From: Pseudomonadota bacterium
Lineage (GTDB): Bacteria; Pseudomonadota; Alphaproteobacteria; Rhizobiales; Xanthobacteraceae
Length of the DNA stretch: 10,310 bases
NCBI GenBank assembly: GCA_023430245.1
Contig: JAEZBA010000374.1
Coordinates: forward strand, 1-10,310
Direction of reading: 5' to 3'
Shown here: positions 1-7,382 of the stretch, in pieces
How the letters are laid out: every line of letters starts with the position of its first letter
Position numbering within the stretch: the stretch's first letter is position 1
The notes under the pieces: generated by a model
Told to the model about the DNA's origin: nothing
Databases searched by the model: none
What the model saw: the letters and a program-made list of their open reading frames with translations, nothing else
Program-made: the position numbers and the translations under genes

Positions 1-356
1 TGATGGAAGCCGTGCGCGATGCGACCGGCCATTGGTCGTCAACCGCCATCCATTTCGAAGCCTTCAGCGAGGCCGAAGCGCGGCGGCCGGACGATACGGC
101 CTTCAAGGTCAAGCTTGCGGCAAGCGGCGCAACGATCGACGTCCCTGCCGGCACGACAATCCTCGAAGCGATGCGGGCGGCGGGCTACGACGTGCCGAGT
201 TCGTGCGAAAGCGGCACTTGCGGCACCTGCCGCACCAAGCTGATCGCGGGTGAGGCCGATCACCGCGACCTGGTGCTGACGGAAGCGGAACGGGACAGCC
301 AGATCATGATCTGCGTGTCGCGGGCGAAGACGCCGGAACTCACGATCGATCGGTAG
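1..356 (+). CDS. Rieske oxygenase reductase, C-terminal 2Fe-2S ferredoxin domain (partial, 5' end outside window)
   Basis: This is the last ~118 residues of an oxygenase reductase of the phthalate dioxygenase reductase/VanB family, which moves electrons from NAD(P)H via FMN and a plant-type 2Fe-2S centre to a Rieske oxygenase. Counting from the first in-frame Met at base 3, the cluster ligands are C68, C73, C76 and C104 (CESGTCGTC, then ICVSRA). The spacing 5-3-28 matches the cluster cysteines of phthalate dioxygenase reductase. The opening residues (MEAVRDATGHW) look like the end of the NAD-binding domain, which in this family follows a CGP motif. The FMN and NAD domains are therefore upstream, and the Met at base 3 is internal rather than a start. 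The stop is TAG at 354-356. The adjacent phthalate-diol-dehydrogenase-like gene favours an aromatic substrate, but the oxygenase partner is not in view, so the substrate is open. Confidence 0.9.
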   Translation, partial: MEAVRDATGHWSSTAIHFEAFSEAEARRPDDTAFKVKLAASGATIDVPAGTTILEAMRAAGYDVPSSCESGTCGTCRTKLIAGEADHRDLVLTEAERDSQIMICVSRAKTPELTIDR

Positions 357-389
357 CGCAGCATGGGTAGTCGGAAACATCCCCGTCCC

Positions 390-455
390 GTTCGTCCCCG
401 CGAAAGCGGAGACCCAGAGTCACGATTCTGGATTGCCGCTTGCGCGGGAATGAAC
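390..455. repeat. RPE/REP-like intergenic palindrome
   Basis: This is an imperfect inverted repeat. The left arm (390-420, starting gttcgtccccgcg) and the right arm (425-455, ending cgcgggaatgaac) pair over about 31 bases at roughly 24 positions, around a 4-base loop (cacg, 421-424). The arms contain the CCCGCG..AAGCGG..CCAGA pattern of the short palindromic repeats scattered through Bradyrhizobium and Rhodopseudomonas genomes (RPE elements). It fills about half of the gap between the reductase and the dehydrogenase. As RNA it would form a strong hairpin and could protect or attenuate the message, but there is no U-tract, so it is not a classic terminator. The structure is read directly; the family name is from memory. 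Confidence 0.75.
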
Positions 456-491
456 GGAGTTTGGGGCGCCTGTCCGAACATAAGTTAAGCA

Positions 492-1694
492 ATGGCCGCT
501 CGCCCCATTCGTCTCGGCATTGCAGGGCTAGGCCGCGCATTCACGCTGATGCTGCCGACGTTCGCAGCCGATCCGCGCATTACCCTCGCGGCTGCGAGCG
601 ATCTGCGACCGGAAGCACGCCAGCAGTTCGAGGCTGACTTCGGCGCGCCGACCTACGATACGATCGAAGCCCTGTGCGACGATCCGTCCGTGGATGCGGT
701 CTATGTCGCAACCCCGCATCAGATGCACGCCGCTCACGTTGCCATCGCAGCCGCGCGCGGTAAGCATGTGCTGGTCGAGAAGCCGATCGCGGTCCGGCTC
801 GATGAGTGCCGTAGCATCATCGACGCCGTGCAGAATGCGGGCGTGCAACTCGTGGTCGGGCACAGCCATAGCTTCAATGCGCCGATCCTGCATGCGCGCA
901 AGCTGATCGACAGCGGCGCCTATGGCGCGGTGCGCATGATCCACGCCTTCAATTACACTGACTACATGGTGCGGCCGCGCCGGCCCGAGGAACTCGACAC
1001 CGCCCAAGGCGGCGGCGTGATCTTCAGCCAGGGTGCGCATCAGATCGACATCGTCAGATTGCTGGGCGGCGGGCGCGTGCGCAGCGTGCGGGCGATGACC
1101 GGAAACTGGGATCCCAATCGGCCGACCGAAGGCGCCTATTCCGCGCTGCTCGGCTTCGAGGACGGCGCGTTCGCCTCCTGCAGCTATAGCGGCTACGCGC
1201 ATTTCGATTCCGACGAGTTCATGGGCTTTATCGGCGAGATGGGACTGCCGAAGGACCCTTCGCGCTACGGGGCGATGCGCAAGGCGTTGCGGGCAGCGTC
1301 GAATGCCGGTGAGGAGGCCGCGCTCAAAGCCGCCCGCAATTACGGCGGCGCCAGCTATGTGCCCGCGGGTGCGCCACCGCCGAACCGCAGCCATCAGCAT
1401 TTCGGCGTGTTCGTCGTGTCGTGCGAGTTCGGCGATCTGCGGCCGACGCCGGACGGAGTCATGATCTACGGCGACGACGCGGTCGGGTTCGATCCGGTGC
1501 CGGTCCCTGCGATTGCGCGCGCCGAGGTGATCGACGAATTCTACGGCGCGGTGGTGGAGCGCAAGCCGCCGCTGCATGACGGCGAATGGTCGCGCGCGAC
1601 GCTGGAGGTTTGCCTGGCGGTCCTGGAGTCGGCGGAAGCGCAGGCCGAGGGCATGCTGCGCCATCAGGTCGGGTTGCGCGGAGCAGGCCGATGA
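492..1694 (+). CDS. Gfo/Idh/MocA-family dehydrogenase, phthalate 4,5-cis-dihydrodiol dehydrogenase-like (Pht4/OphB type)
   Basis: This is a 400-residue cytoplasmic NAD(P)-dependent oxidoreductase. The N-terminal Rossmann fold opens with IRLGIAGLGRAF (residues 6-17). The family EKP motif is at 96-98, with K97 as the expected catalytic lysine. The second active-site segment is GGGVIFSQGAHQID (173-186), with H183 and D186. The C-terminal part contains HQHFGVFVVSCEFGD (301-315) and a VMIYGD segment (323-328), which I associate with phthalate 4,5-cis-dihydrodiol dehydrogenases. That enzyme oxidises the cis-diol made by phthalate dioxygenase to 4,5-dihydroxyphthalate. The reductase gene just upstream fits this role. 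The ATG at 492 places the Rossmann motif at the usual distance from the N-terminus, although no strong ribosome site precedes it. The stop overlaps the start of the MarR gene (ATGA, 1691-1694). The family assignment is firm; the substrate is an inference, and related members act on sugars and inositols. Confidence 0.8.
   Translation: MAARPIRLGIAGLGRAFTLMLPTFAADPRITLAAASDLRPEARQQFEADFGAPTYDTIEALCDDPSVDAVYVATPHQMHAAHVAIAAARGKHVLVEKPIAVRLDECRSIIDAVQNAGVQLVVGHSHSFNAPILHARKLIDSGAYGAVRMIHAFNYTDYMVRPRRPEELDTAQGGGVIFSQGAHQIDIVRLLGGGRVRSVRAMTGNWDPNRPTEGAYSALLGFEDGAFASCSYSGYAHFDSDEFMGFIGEMGLPKDPSRYGAMRKALRAASNAGEEAALKAARNYGGASYVPAGAPPPNRSHQHFGVFVVSCEFGDLRPTPDGVMIYGDDAVGFDPVPVPAIARAEVIDEFYGAVVERKPPLHDGEWSRATLEVCLAVLESAEAQAEGMLRHQVGLRGAGR
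1680..1683 (+). promoter_or_regulatory. Ribosome binding site for the MarR gene
   Basis: GGAG lies 7 bases before the ATG at 1691, inside the last codons of the dehydrogenase gene. It decides the start at 1691 over an in-frame position at 1586 deep inside the upstream gene. Confidence 0.6.
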
Positions 1695-2257
1695 GCGAGC
1701 GCAAGCGCGGCGGTACCGAGACCATCCTGAAGCATTGGCGCGAGGCTGTGCCCGACGATCGCCTCGCGCACCTCGTCAAGGACGCTACAAGGGCACTTCT
1801 AAGAGCATTACAGATGCGCCTGACCGCCCACGACGTGTCGCTCGGACATTGGACTTTTCTGCGAATTCTCTGGGAAAAAGAAGGACTTACACAACGCGAG
1901 CTGAGCGATGAAGCCGGCGTCATGGAGCCGACCACCTTCTCGGCGCTCAATGCGATGGAGAAACTCGGCTACATTTCGCGCCGCCAGCTGCCCGACAATC
2001 GCAAGAACATCTACGTATTCCTGACGCCTAAGGGCCGCCATTTAAAGGACAAACTGGTCCCGCTGGCGGAAGACGTGAACCGGATCGCGGTCGGCGGCGT
2101 GGCGCCCGAGCACATCGCGGCCACCCGGCGGACGCTTCTCGCCATCATCGAGAATCTCGCTCGCGACGATGCGGCCTCCGGCGATCCGGAACGTCGTATC
2201 CCGTCGACGCGAGAACTTGCCTCCCGTGTCGCGGCCGGAGGCAAGCGCAAGACCTAG
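1691..2257 (+). CDS. MarR-family transcriptional regulator
   Basis: This is a 188-residue DNA-binding protein. An N-terminal helical region (about 22-60, including LAHLVKDATRALLRAL) leads into a winged helix-turn-helix. The recognition region is LTQRELSDEAGVMEPTTFSA (66-85), followed by LEKxGY-like NAMEKLGYISRR (87-98). The wing, DNRKNIYVFLTPKGR, is at 102-116, and a C-terminal dimerisation helix spans about 120-158. The basic tail after about 160 is low in order. MarR proteins bind palindromic sites as dimers, usually as repressors released by phenolic or other aromatic ligands. The ATG overlaps the dehydrogenase stop (ATGA), so the two are probably translationally coupled and the regulator may control its own catabolic operon. 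Its TAG stop shares the bases CTAG (2254-2257) with the stop of soxG on the other strand. The effector and target sites are not known from sequence. Confidence 0.88.
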   Translation: MSERKRGGTETILKHWREAVPDDRLAHLVKDATRALLRALQMRLTAHDVSLGHWTFLRILWEKEGLTQRELSDEAGVMEPTTFSALNAMEKLGYISRRQLPDNRKNIYVFLTPKGRHLKDKLVPLAEDVNRIAVGGVAPEHIAATRRTLLAIIENLARDDAASGDPERRIPSTRELASRVAAGGKRKT

Positions 2258-2871
2258 CCACCCCGCGGCAGCATCACCTCGACGCCGAATTCCTGCGCGG
2301 ACGGCAGCAGCCAGGACCAGAAGCTGCCCGCCATGCTGCGTGGAACCGCAAGATGCACGGCGTCATCGACATCCGCCCACCAGAGTTGAACGCCGATCCC
2401 GCCGATTGCCGTGATCACGGTGTCGCCCGGGCGAAACGCGCGTTCATGCAAATCGACCGGGCATCCTTTCGCGAGCACGTCGCGCACATGTGGCCCCCTC
2501 AGGCGCAGGACTGCGCGGGCGTCGGTCTGACCGGTGACTGCGGCGATGCCGGCAAGCTCCGACTGCAGTTCTGCCGGCATTTGCGGGCGCACCGATACCG
2601 CGAGCCATTGTGATGGCCCCGACCAGATCAGGTCGATCGACGCGCCGCACACGACGTGCGGCGCATGCGGCGGCTGAACCGCGTAGCGCTCACCGAACAG
2701 GCGCTCCAGCTCTGAGCCCTCCTCATGCGATCCGATCACAGTGGCCAGAGAGAAGTCTTGCCGTGGCGTAATGATGACACCGGGCTCGGCGCGGTCAGCA
2801 CCCGATCGCCCAGGATGGACAATACCGTCCCAGACGCCTGTTCGTTGCCACGATATCGCTCGCTCAGACAC
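2254..2871 (-). CDS. soxG: Sarcosine oxidase gamma subunit
   Basis: This is a 205-residue small subunit of heterotetrameric sarcosine oxidase, of normal family length. Recognisable stretches are IWSGPSQWLAVS (82-93), VTGQTDARAVLRLRGPHVRD (112-131) and LAKGCPVDLHERAFRPGD (133-150), which matches the SoxG pattern of a GP-x-x-R-D helix followed by KGCPxDLH. The fold is related to GcvT/YgfZ, and its role is structural within the alpha-beta-gamma-delta complex; no cofactor site is expected. The start is GTG at 2871, which overlaps the end of soxA by 8 bases (GTGTCTGA) and has GAGGAG 7 bases upstream. An earlier in-frame position at 2934 would add a basic, unrelated N-terminus. This is the last gene of the operon and ends on the stop of the convergent MarR gene. 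Confidence 0.92.
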   Translation of the reverse strand: MSERAISWQRTGVWDGIVHPGRSGADRAEPGVIITPRQDFSLATVIGSHEEGSELERLFGERYAVQPPHAPHVVCGASIDLIWSGPSQWLAVSVRPQMPAELQSELAGIAAVTGQTDARAVLRLRGPHVRDVLAKGCPVDLHERAFRPGDTVITAIGGIGVQLWWADVDDAVHLAVPRSMAGSFWSWLLPSAQEFGVEVMLPRGG

Positions 2872-5842
2872 GCAGTCGCTCCTCGTTGGGATCGACGAAG
2901 ACCGGCGAGCACACCTCGACATCGAAGGCCGCATCGCGCAGCGGATCGACGCAACGGATGCGTTCGCCGATCCGCTCCGGGCCGTTGCTCAGGAAGCCAA
3001 GTCCAATCCAGTGCTTGAGCGTGGGTGAATACGCGACCGAACTCATGAAGCCTTCGTCGTGCTCCGCGGTCGCGGGTTTGCCGGCCGCAACGAAATGCGC
3101 GCCAGCACGCAACCGGTCCGCCGGATCGACCGGACGAAAGCCGACAAAGCGTGGTCGCGCCGGGTCGAGCAAAGCCGGCCGGGCGGCCATCACGCGACCG
3201 ATGTAATCCTTCTTGCGCGACATCATTTTTTCCAGGCCAAGGTCGCGCGCCGTGGTCTGCCCGTTTAGTTCGTTGCCGGCGACATGCCCCTTCTCGATTC
3301 GCATCACACTCAGCGCCTCGGTGCCATAGGGATGGATGCCGTAAGGCTTGCCGGCCGCCATGATCGCGCGGATCGCGGCGTCGCCGTAGGAGGCCGGCAC
3401 CGCAAGCTCATAGGCAAGTTCACCCGAGAACGAAATCCGGAACAGGCGCGCCGCGATGCCGCCACCGACGGTGACATGGCCCGACGCCAGATAAGGAAAG
3501 GCTTCGTTGGAAATGTCGTGCTGCGAATCGATCACCCCGCGCAGCACGTCCCGCGAACGCGGGCCGGCAATCGCATATTGCGCCCATTGTTCGGTGACCG
3601 ACACCATCCGGACATCGAGCCCAGGCCAGAGCGCCTGATGACAGAATTCCAGATGCTGCATCACCCGTGCGGCATTCGCAGTGGTCGTCGTCATCACGAA
3701 ATGCGTGTCGGCTAGCCGCGCGGTGGTTCCGTCATCCATGACGAAGCCATCCTCGCGCAGCATCAGGCCGTAACGGGCCTTGCCGATCGCAAGATTGCTC
3801 CAGCCATTGATATAGACACGATTGAGAAACTCGGCGGCATCCGCGCCCTGGACATCGATCTTGCCAAGCGTTGAGACGTCGCAAACGCCAACGCTGGTGC
3901 GCACCGCGTCGACCTCACGGATCACCGCGTCGAGCCAGTCCCTATCTCCGGTCCGCGGAAAATACTGGGCGCGCAGCCACAGGCCGGTCTCGACGAACAC
4001 GGCGCCCTGCTGCTTCGCCCAGGCATGCGACGGGGTGAGGCGATACGGGCGGAAATCCCTGCCCCGATGATGTCCTGCCAGCGCACCGATCGCGACCGGC
4101 GTGTAGGGCGGGCGGAACACCGTCGTACCGGCGCGCGCAATGTCGACGCCGCAGAGCGCCGCCATCATCGCGTGGCCGGTTACGTTCGAAGTCTTGCCCT
4201 GATCCGTCGCCATGCCCAGCGTCGTGTAGCGCTTCAGATGCTCGACCGCGCGAAACCCTTCGCGATGCGCGATTTGCACATCCGAGGCGGTCACGTCGTT
4301 CTGGAAATCGACAAAGGCTTTTGCATTGCCGGTCAACCCTGTCCAAACCGGCGCGCACGCGTGTGGCTCCGGTCCGGTCGTCACCGGCGGCAAGGGCTGT
4401 GCATCGAACCCGCAATCTCCAGCGGCCGCCGTCCCTGCCAATCCGCCCTGCTCGATCGCGCGCCTCAATCCGAATTCGCCGCTTGCCGAGCCCGCGATCG
4501 ACAGCGCGGGCGGCAATTGCAGCGATGGAACAAACGCACATCGCGTCTCGTCCCATGCGGGCTTCCCGCCAAGATGCGTGGTCAGATGAATGGCCGGATT
4601 CCATCCGTTGGACATGGCGACCAGATCGCAACGCAGGTGCTCGACCTCGCCAGAGTCATGCAGCACATCGAGGCCCGTGACAAACGTCCGGCCATGCGCC
4701 GACTGCGCTTGCGCGCCGAGGATGACGCGGATGCCCACCTTGTCGACCGCCTCGCGCAAGCCCGTATCGACGTCACGCCGCGAATCCACGATCGCAACGA
4801 TCTCGCCACCGGTCTCGCTGACATCGCGTGCGGTGCGCCAGCCATCGTCGCCGGTTGTGACCACGACGCATCGGCGGCCGGGAAGTACACCGAAGCGATT
4901 GACGTAAGTACGAACCGCGCCCGCGAGCATCACTCCGGGACGATCGTTGCCGCCGAACACGATCGGACGCTCGATCGCGCCGGATGCAAGAACAGCTTGC
5001 TTCGCGACAATCTGCCAATAGCGCTGCCGCGGCTGAAACGCCGGAGGCTCGGCAAGGTGATCGGCGACGCGCTCGATCGCGCCATAGGTGCCACCGTCAT
5101 AGACACCGAACACCGTGGTTCGCGGCATGATCCGAACCTCGGGCAATGACGCAAGTTCGGAGATCACAGACGCAAGCCATGCCTCTGCGGGAGCGCCGTC
5201 GATTGTTTCGCGCTCGGACAAAAGCCTGCCGCCCAGTTCAAAGCTCTCGTCGCACAGCACGACACGAGCCCCGGAACGTCCCGCAGCCAGCGCAGCCGCA
5301 AGGCCGGAAGGACCCGCTCCGATCACCAACACGTCACAATGCAGGAAGGCCTTCTCGTAATGATCGGGATCGGGCTGGCCGGCGGCGCGGCCAAGTCCCG
5401 CGGCTCGGCGGATCATCGGCTCATAGAGCTTTTCCCAGAAGCGCGTCGGCCACATGAAGGTCTTGTAGTAGAAGCCCGCGCTCATGAATGGCGACAGCGG
5501 CGCCGTCATCGACAACAGATCGAAGCGCAATGACGGCCAGCGATTCTGCGATATGGCTTCCAAACCCTCGTAGAGTTCGACCGTGGTTGCGCGCGAATTC
5601 GGCTCGCGCCGTGCTCCACTGCGCAGCTCAACGAGTGCGTTCGGCTCCTCGCTGCCGGCGGACAAAATGCCGCGCGGCCGGTGATATTTGAACGAGCGCC
5701 CGATCAGTCGCACACCGTTGGCGAGCAGTGCGGACGCCAGCGTGTCGCCCTGGAAGCCCTGATAGCTTTTGCCATCGAAGGTGAAGCGCAAGGGTCGTGA
5801 GCGATCGACGCGTCCGCCGGAAGGGAGACGGCAGGCCATCAT
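2864..5842 (-). CDS. soxA: Sarcosine oxidase alpha subunit
   Basis: This is the 992-residue large subunit, of usual length for the family. The N-terminal domain (about 14-95, RSRPLRFTFDGKSYQGFQGD onward, then FKYHRPRGILSAGSEEPNAL) has the ferredoxin-like fold but lacks iron-sulphur cysteines, as is normal for SoxA. A dinucleotide-binding domain follows at about 168-475, with VLVIGAGPSGLAAALAAG at 171-188, the NAD+ site of characterised enzymes. A SoxA linker domain spans about 500-600. The C-terminal GcvT-like domain (about 605-985) includes CDVSTLGKIDVQG (654-666), SFSGELAYEL (804-813) and GTEALSVMRIEKGH (840-853), and is where tetrahydrofolate receives the methyl-derived carbon. The ATG at 5842 overlaps the soxD stop (ATGA). 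A second ATG at 5839 sits at better distance from the ribosome site, so the true start could be either. The alternative of a related N-methyl amino acid oxidase or dehydrogenase is not excluded by sequence. Confidence 0.94.
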   Translation of the reverse strand: MMACRLPSGGRVDRSRPLRFTFDGKSYQGFQGDTLASALLANGVRLIGRSFKYHRPRGILSAGSEEPNALVELRSGARREPNSRATTVELYEGLEAISQNRWPSLRFDLLSMTAPLSPFMSAGFYYKTFMWPTRFWEKLYEPMIRRAAGLGRAAGQPDPDHYEKAFLHCDVLVIGAGPSGLAAALAAGRSGARVVLCDESFELGGRLLSERETIDGAPAEAWLASVISELASLPEVRIMPRTTVFGVYDGGTYGAIERVADHLAEPPAFQPRQRYWQIVAKQAVLASGAIERPIVFGGNDRPGVMLAGAVRTYVNRFGVLPGRRCVVVTTGDDGWRTARDVSETGGEIVAIVDSRRDVDTGLREAVDKVGIRVILGAQAQSAHGRTFVTGLDVLHDSGEVEHLRCDLVAMSNGWNPAIHLTTHLGGKPAWDETRCAFVPSLQLPPALSIAGSASGEFGLRRAIEQGGLAGTAAAGDCGFDAQPLPPVTTGPEPHACAPVWTGLTGNAKAFVDFQNDVTASDVQIAHREGFRAVEHLKRYTTLGMATDQGKTSNVTGHAMMAALCGVDIARAGTTVFRPPYTPVAIGALAGHHRGRDFRPYRLTPSHAWAKQQGAVFVETGLWLRAQYFPRTGDRDWLDAVIREVDAVRTSVGVCDVSTLGKIDVQGADAAEFLNRVYINGWSNLAIGKARYGLMLREDGFVMDDGTTARLADTHFVMTTTTANAARVMQHLEFCHQALWPGLDVRMVSVTEQWAQYAIAGPRSRDVLRGVIDSQHDISNEAFPYLASGHVTVGGGIAARLFRISFSGELAYELAVPASYGDAAIRAIMAAGKPYGIHPYGTEALSVMRIEKGHVAGNELNGQTTARDLGLEKMMSRKKDYIGRVMAARPALLDPARPRFVGFRPVDPADRLRAGAHFVAAGKPATAEHDEGFMSSVAYSPTLKHWIGLGFLSNGPERIGERIRCVDPLRDAAFDVEVCSPVFVDPNEERLRV
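2879..2884 (-). promoter_or_regulatory. Ribosome binding site for soxG
   Basis: GAGGAG on the minus strand, within the last codons of soxA, is spaced 7 bases from the GTG at 2871. It supports this non-ATG start and coupling of soxG translation to soxA. Confidence 0.7.
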
Positions 5843-6123
5843 GCCCCTCCCCGCTGCCGCGCGAGCGCCACCTGACGTGCGCTTGTCACGCTCTTGATCG
5901 CATGCGTGCGGGTATCGCGCTCCACCACCAGCCAAGCATGGCATCCGGCGCCGTGATACCAGTATTCGCGCATCAGGCCGGCGGCATTGGCGCGTTGATA
6001 GACATACGCGAACATGGCGCCGGCATCGGCGTCCATCCCATCCGGCCGCATCGGATCGGCGTCACCGAGGATCGTAAACTCGCGCCGGTCGCGCTCGCCG
6101 CAATAGGGGCAGGGAATTCTCAT
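5839..6123 (-). CDS. soxD: Sarcosine oxidase delta subunit (zinc-binding)
   Basis: This is a 94-residue subunit of heterotetrameric sarcosine oxidase. It opens with MRIPCPYCGERDRREF, and the later segment is YWYHGAGCHAWLVVERDT. C5, C8, H57 and C61 match in order and spacing the CxxC...HxxxC zinc site described for the delta subunit of this enzyme. The zinc is structural rather than catalytic. Typical family features WYH and RDT are present. The ATG at 6123 follows the soxB stop by 8 bases, with AGGG (6133-6130, minus strand) 6 bases ahead of it. Its TGA overlaps the soxA start. A subunit this small is diagnostic of the four-subunit enzyme as opposed to the monomeric sarcosine oxidase. Confidence 0.94.
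   Translation of the reverse strand: MRIPCPYCGERDRREFTILGDADPMRPDGMDADAGAMFAYVYQRANAAGLMREYWYHGAGCHAWLVVERDTRTHAIKSVTSARQVALARQRGGA
5844..5852 (-). promoter_or_regulatory. Ribosome binding site for soxA
   Basis: GGGGAGGGG on the minus strand. The GGAGG core (5850-5846) lies 3 bases from the ATG at 5842 and 6 bases from the tandem ATG at 5839, so it favours the second ATG slightly. It lies inside the soxD 3' end. Confidence 0.65.
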
Positions 6124-6131
6124 CGCGGGCC

Positions 6132-7382
6132 CTAATGCAGATTAGCCTGGGCGCCGACGCCCTTTTCATCGATCACGGCGCCGGAAGCGAAGCGGTCGAG
6201 ACGATAGGCACTCGCCACCGGATGCATCTCGTCGCGCGCAATCAGATGCGCGAAGCAGAATCCGGATGCCGGCGTCGCCTTGAAGCCGCCGTAGCACCAG
6301 CCGCCATTGAGGTAGAGACCATGAACAGGCGTGCGATCGATGATCGGGCTGCCATCCATCGACATGTCCATGATGCCGCCCCAGTGACGCAGCACGCGGA
6401 TCCGTCCCAAGCCCGGCCAGACCGCCATTGCGCCTTCCATCACATCCTCGATGACCGGCAGGTTTCCACGCTGGGCATAAGAATTGTAGCCGTCGATATC
6501 GCCGCCGAAGACAAGTCCGCCCTTGTCGGACTGGCTCACATAGAAATGTCCGGCACCGAAGGTCATCACGATATCGATGACCGGCTTGAGCCCTTCCGAA
6601 ACGAAGGCCTGCAGCACATGACTGTCGATCGGGAGACGGAGCCCTGCCATCGCGGCGAGCCGCGAGCTATTGCCGGCGACCGCAAGTCCAACCTTGCGTG
6701 CACCGATAAAGCCGCGCGTCGTGTCGACGCCGGTAACGCGGCCTGCTTCGATGCGGAGGCCGGTGACCTCGCAATTCTGGATCAGATCGACACCGCGTTG
6801 GTCCGCGGCGCGGGCATAGCCCCAGGCAACCGCATCATGTCGCACGGTTCCGCCACGGCGCTGAACAAGGCCGCCCTGGATCGGGAAGCGTGCATTGTCG
6901 AAATCGAGAAACGGCAGGAGCGCCTTGACGCCATCCCGGTCCAGCAATTCGGCATCGACGCCATGCATCCGCATGGCGTTGCCACGGCGCGCATAACCGT
7001 CGCGCTGCGCGTCGGAATGATACAGGTTCAGGATGCCGCGCTGACTGACCATCGCGTTGTAGTTCAGGTCCTGCTCCAGCCCCTCCCACAACTTCATCGA
7101 ATGTTCGTAGAACGGGATGTTGCCGGGCAGCAGATAGTTCGAGCGGATGATGGTGGTGTTGCGCCCGACATTACCGGAGCCGAGCCAGCCCTTCTCGACA
7201 ACCGCGATATTGGTCAGGCCGTGGTTCTTGGCGAGATAATAGGCGGTTGCGAGCCCATGACCGCCGCCCCCGACGATGACGACGTCATAGGACGCTTTGG
7301 GCTCGGGTTCGCGCCAGACCGGCTGCCAGCCGCGATTGCCGCGGAGCGCCTGCGAAAAGATGCTGAAGGCTGAATAGCGCAA
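6132..7382 (-). CDS. soxB: Sarcosine oxidase beta subunit (flavoprotein)
   Basis: This is the 416-residue catalytic flavoprotein subunit of the D-amino acid oxidase/glycine oxidase superfamily. The FAD-binding beta-alpha-beta motif is VIVGGGGHGLATAYYLAK (35-52). The segment GSGNVGRNTTIIRSNYLLPG (69-88) is strongly typical of SoxB. RRGGTVRHDAVAWGYARAA (175-193) carries H182, the position of the histidine that binds FMN covalently in characterised heterotetrameric enzymes. Near the C-terminus, LYLNGGWCYGGFKATPASG (344-362) forms the substrate/flavin pocket. Sarcosine is oxidised at FAD, electrons pass to FMN at the alpha-beta interface, and O2 is reduced to H2O2. The start is TTG at 7382: it gives the expected N-terminus (M-RYSAFSIF), and no ATG or GTG occurs in frame before the upstream TAA. 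No strong ribosome site precedes it. This is the first gene of the operon. Confidence 0.95.
   Translation of the reverse strand: MRYSAFSIFSQALRGNRGWQPVWREPEPKASYDVVIVGGGGHGLATAYYLAKNHGLTNIAVVEKGWLGSGNVGRNTTIIRSNYLLPGNIPFYEHSMKLWEGLEQDLNYNAMVSQRGILNLYHSDAQRDGYARRGNAMRMHGVDAELLDRDGVKALLPFLDFDNARFPIQGGLVQRRGGTVRHDAVAWGYARAADQRGVDLIQNCEVTGLRIEAGRVTGVDTTRGFIGARKVGLAVAGNSSRLAAMAGLRLPIDSHVLQAFVSEGLKPVIDIVMTFGAGHFYVSQSDKGGLVFGGDIDGYNSYAQRGNLPVIEDVMEGAMAVWPGLGRIRVLRHWGGIMDMSMDGSPIIDRTPVHGLYLNGGWCYGGFKATPASGFCFAHLIARDEMHPVASAYRLDRFASGAVIDEKGVGAQANLH

Noticed and set aside
390..455. Intrinsic terminator between the reductase and the dehydrogenase
   Set aside because: The hairpin is strong but no T-run follows on either strand; a dispersed repeat is the better reading.
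528..1664. 378-codon open frame antisense to the dehydrogenase gene
   Set aside because: The translation is Arg/His/Ala-rich with no domain, and it mirrors a well-supported gene; it is a product of GC-rich codon usage.
1586..1690. N-terminal extension of the MarR gene
   Set aside because: It would lie inside the dehydrogenase gene and adds Gly-rich non-family sequence; the ATGA overlap with GGAG at 1680-1683 marks the true start.
4025..5149. 374-codon plus-strand frame inside soxA
   Set aside because: Arg/His-rich shadow of soxA with no recognisable motif.
5565..5805. 2Fe-2S cluster in the N-terminal domain of SoxA
   Set aside because: The fold is ferredoxin-like but the cluster cysteines are missing, as in characterised SoxA proteins.
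5843..5944. N-terminal extension of SoxA
   Set aside because: It overlaps the soxD coding end by about 100 bases and adds low-complexity residues; family sequence begins near MACRLPSGG.
6135..7373. 412-codon open frame antisense to almost all of soxB
   Set aside because: Same codon-position artefact, with no family motif; soxB has unmistakable flavoprotein motifs on the other strand.
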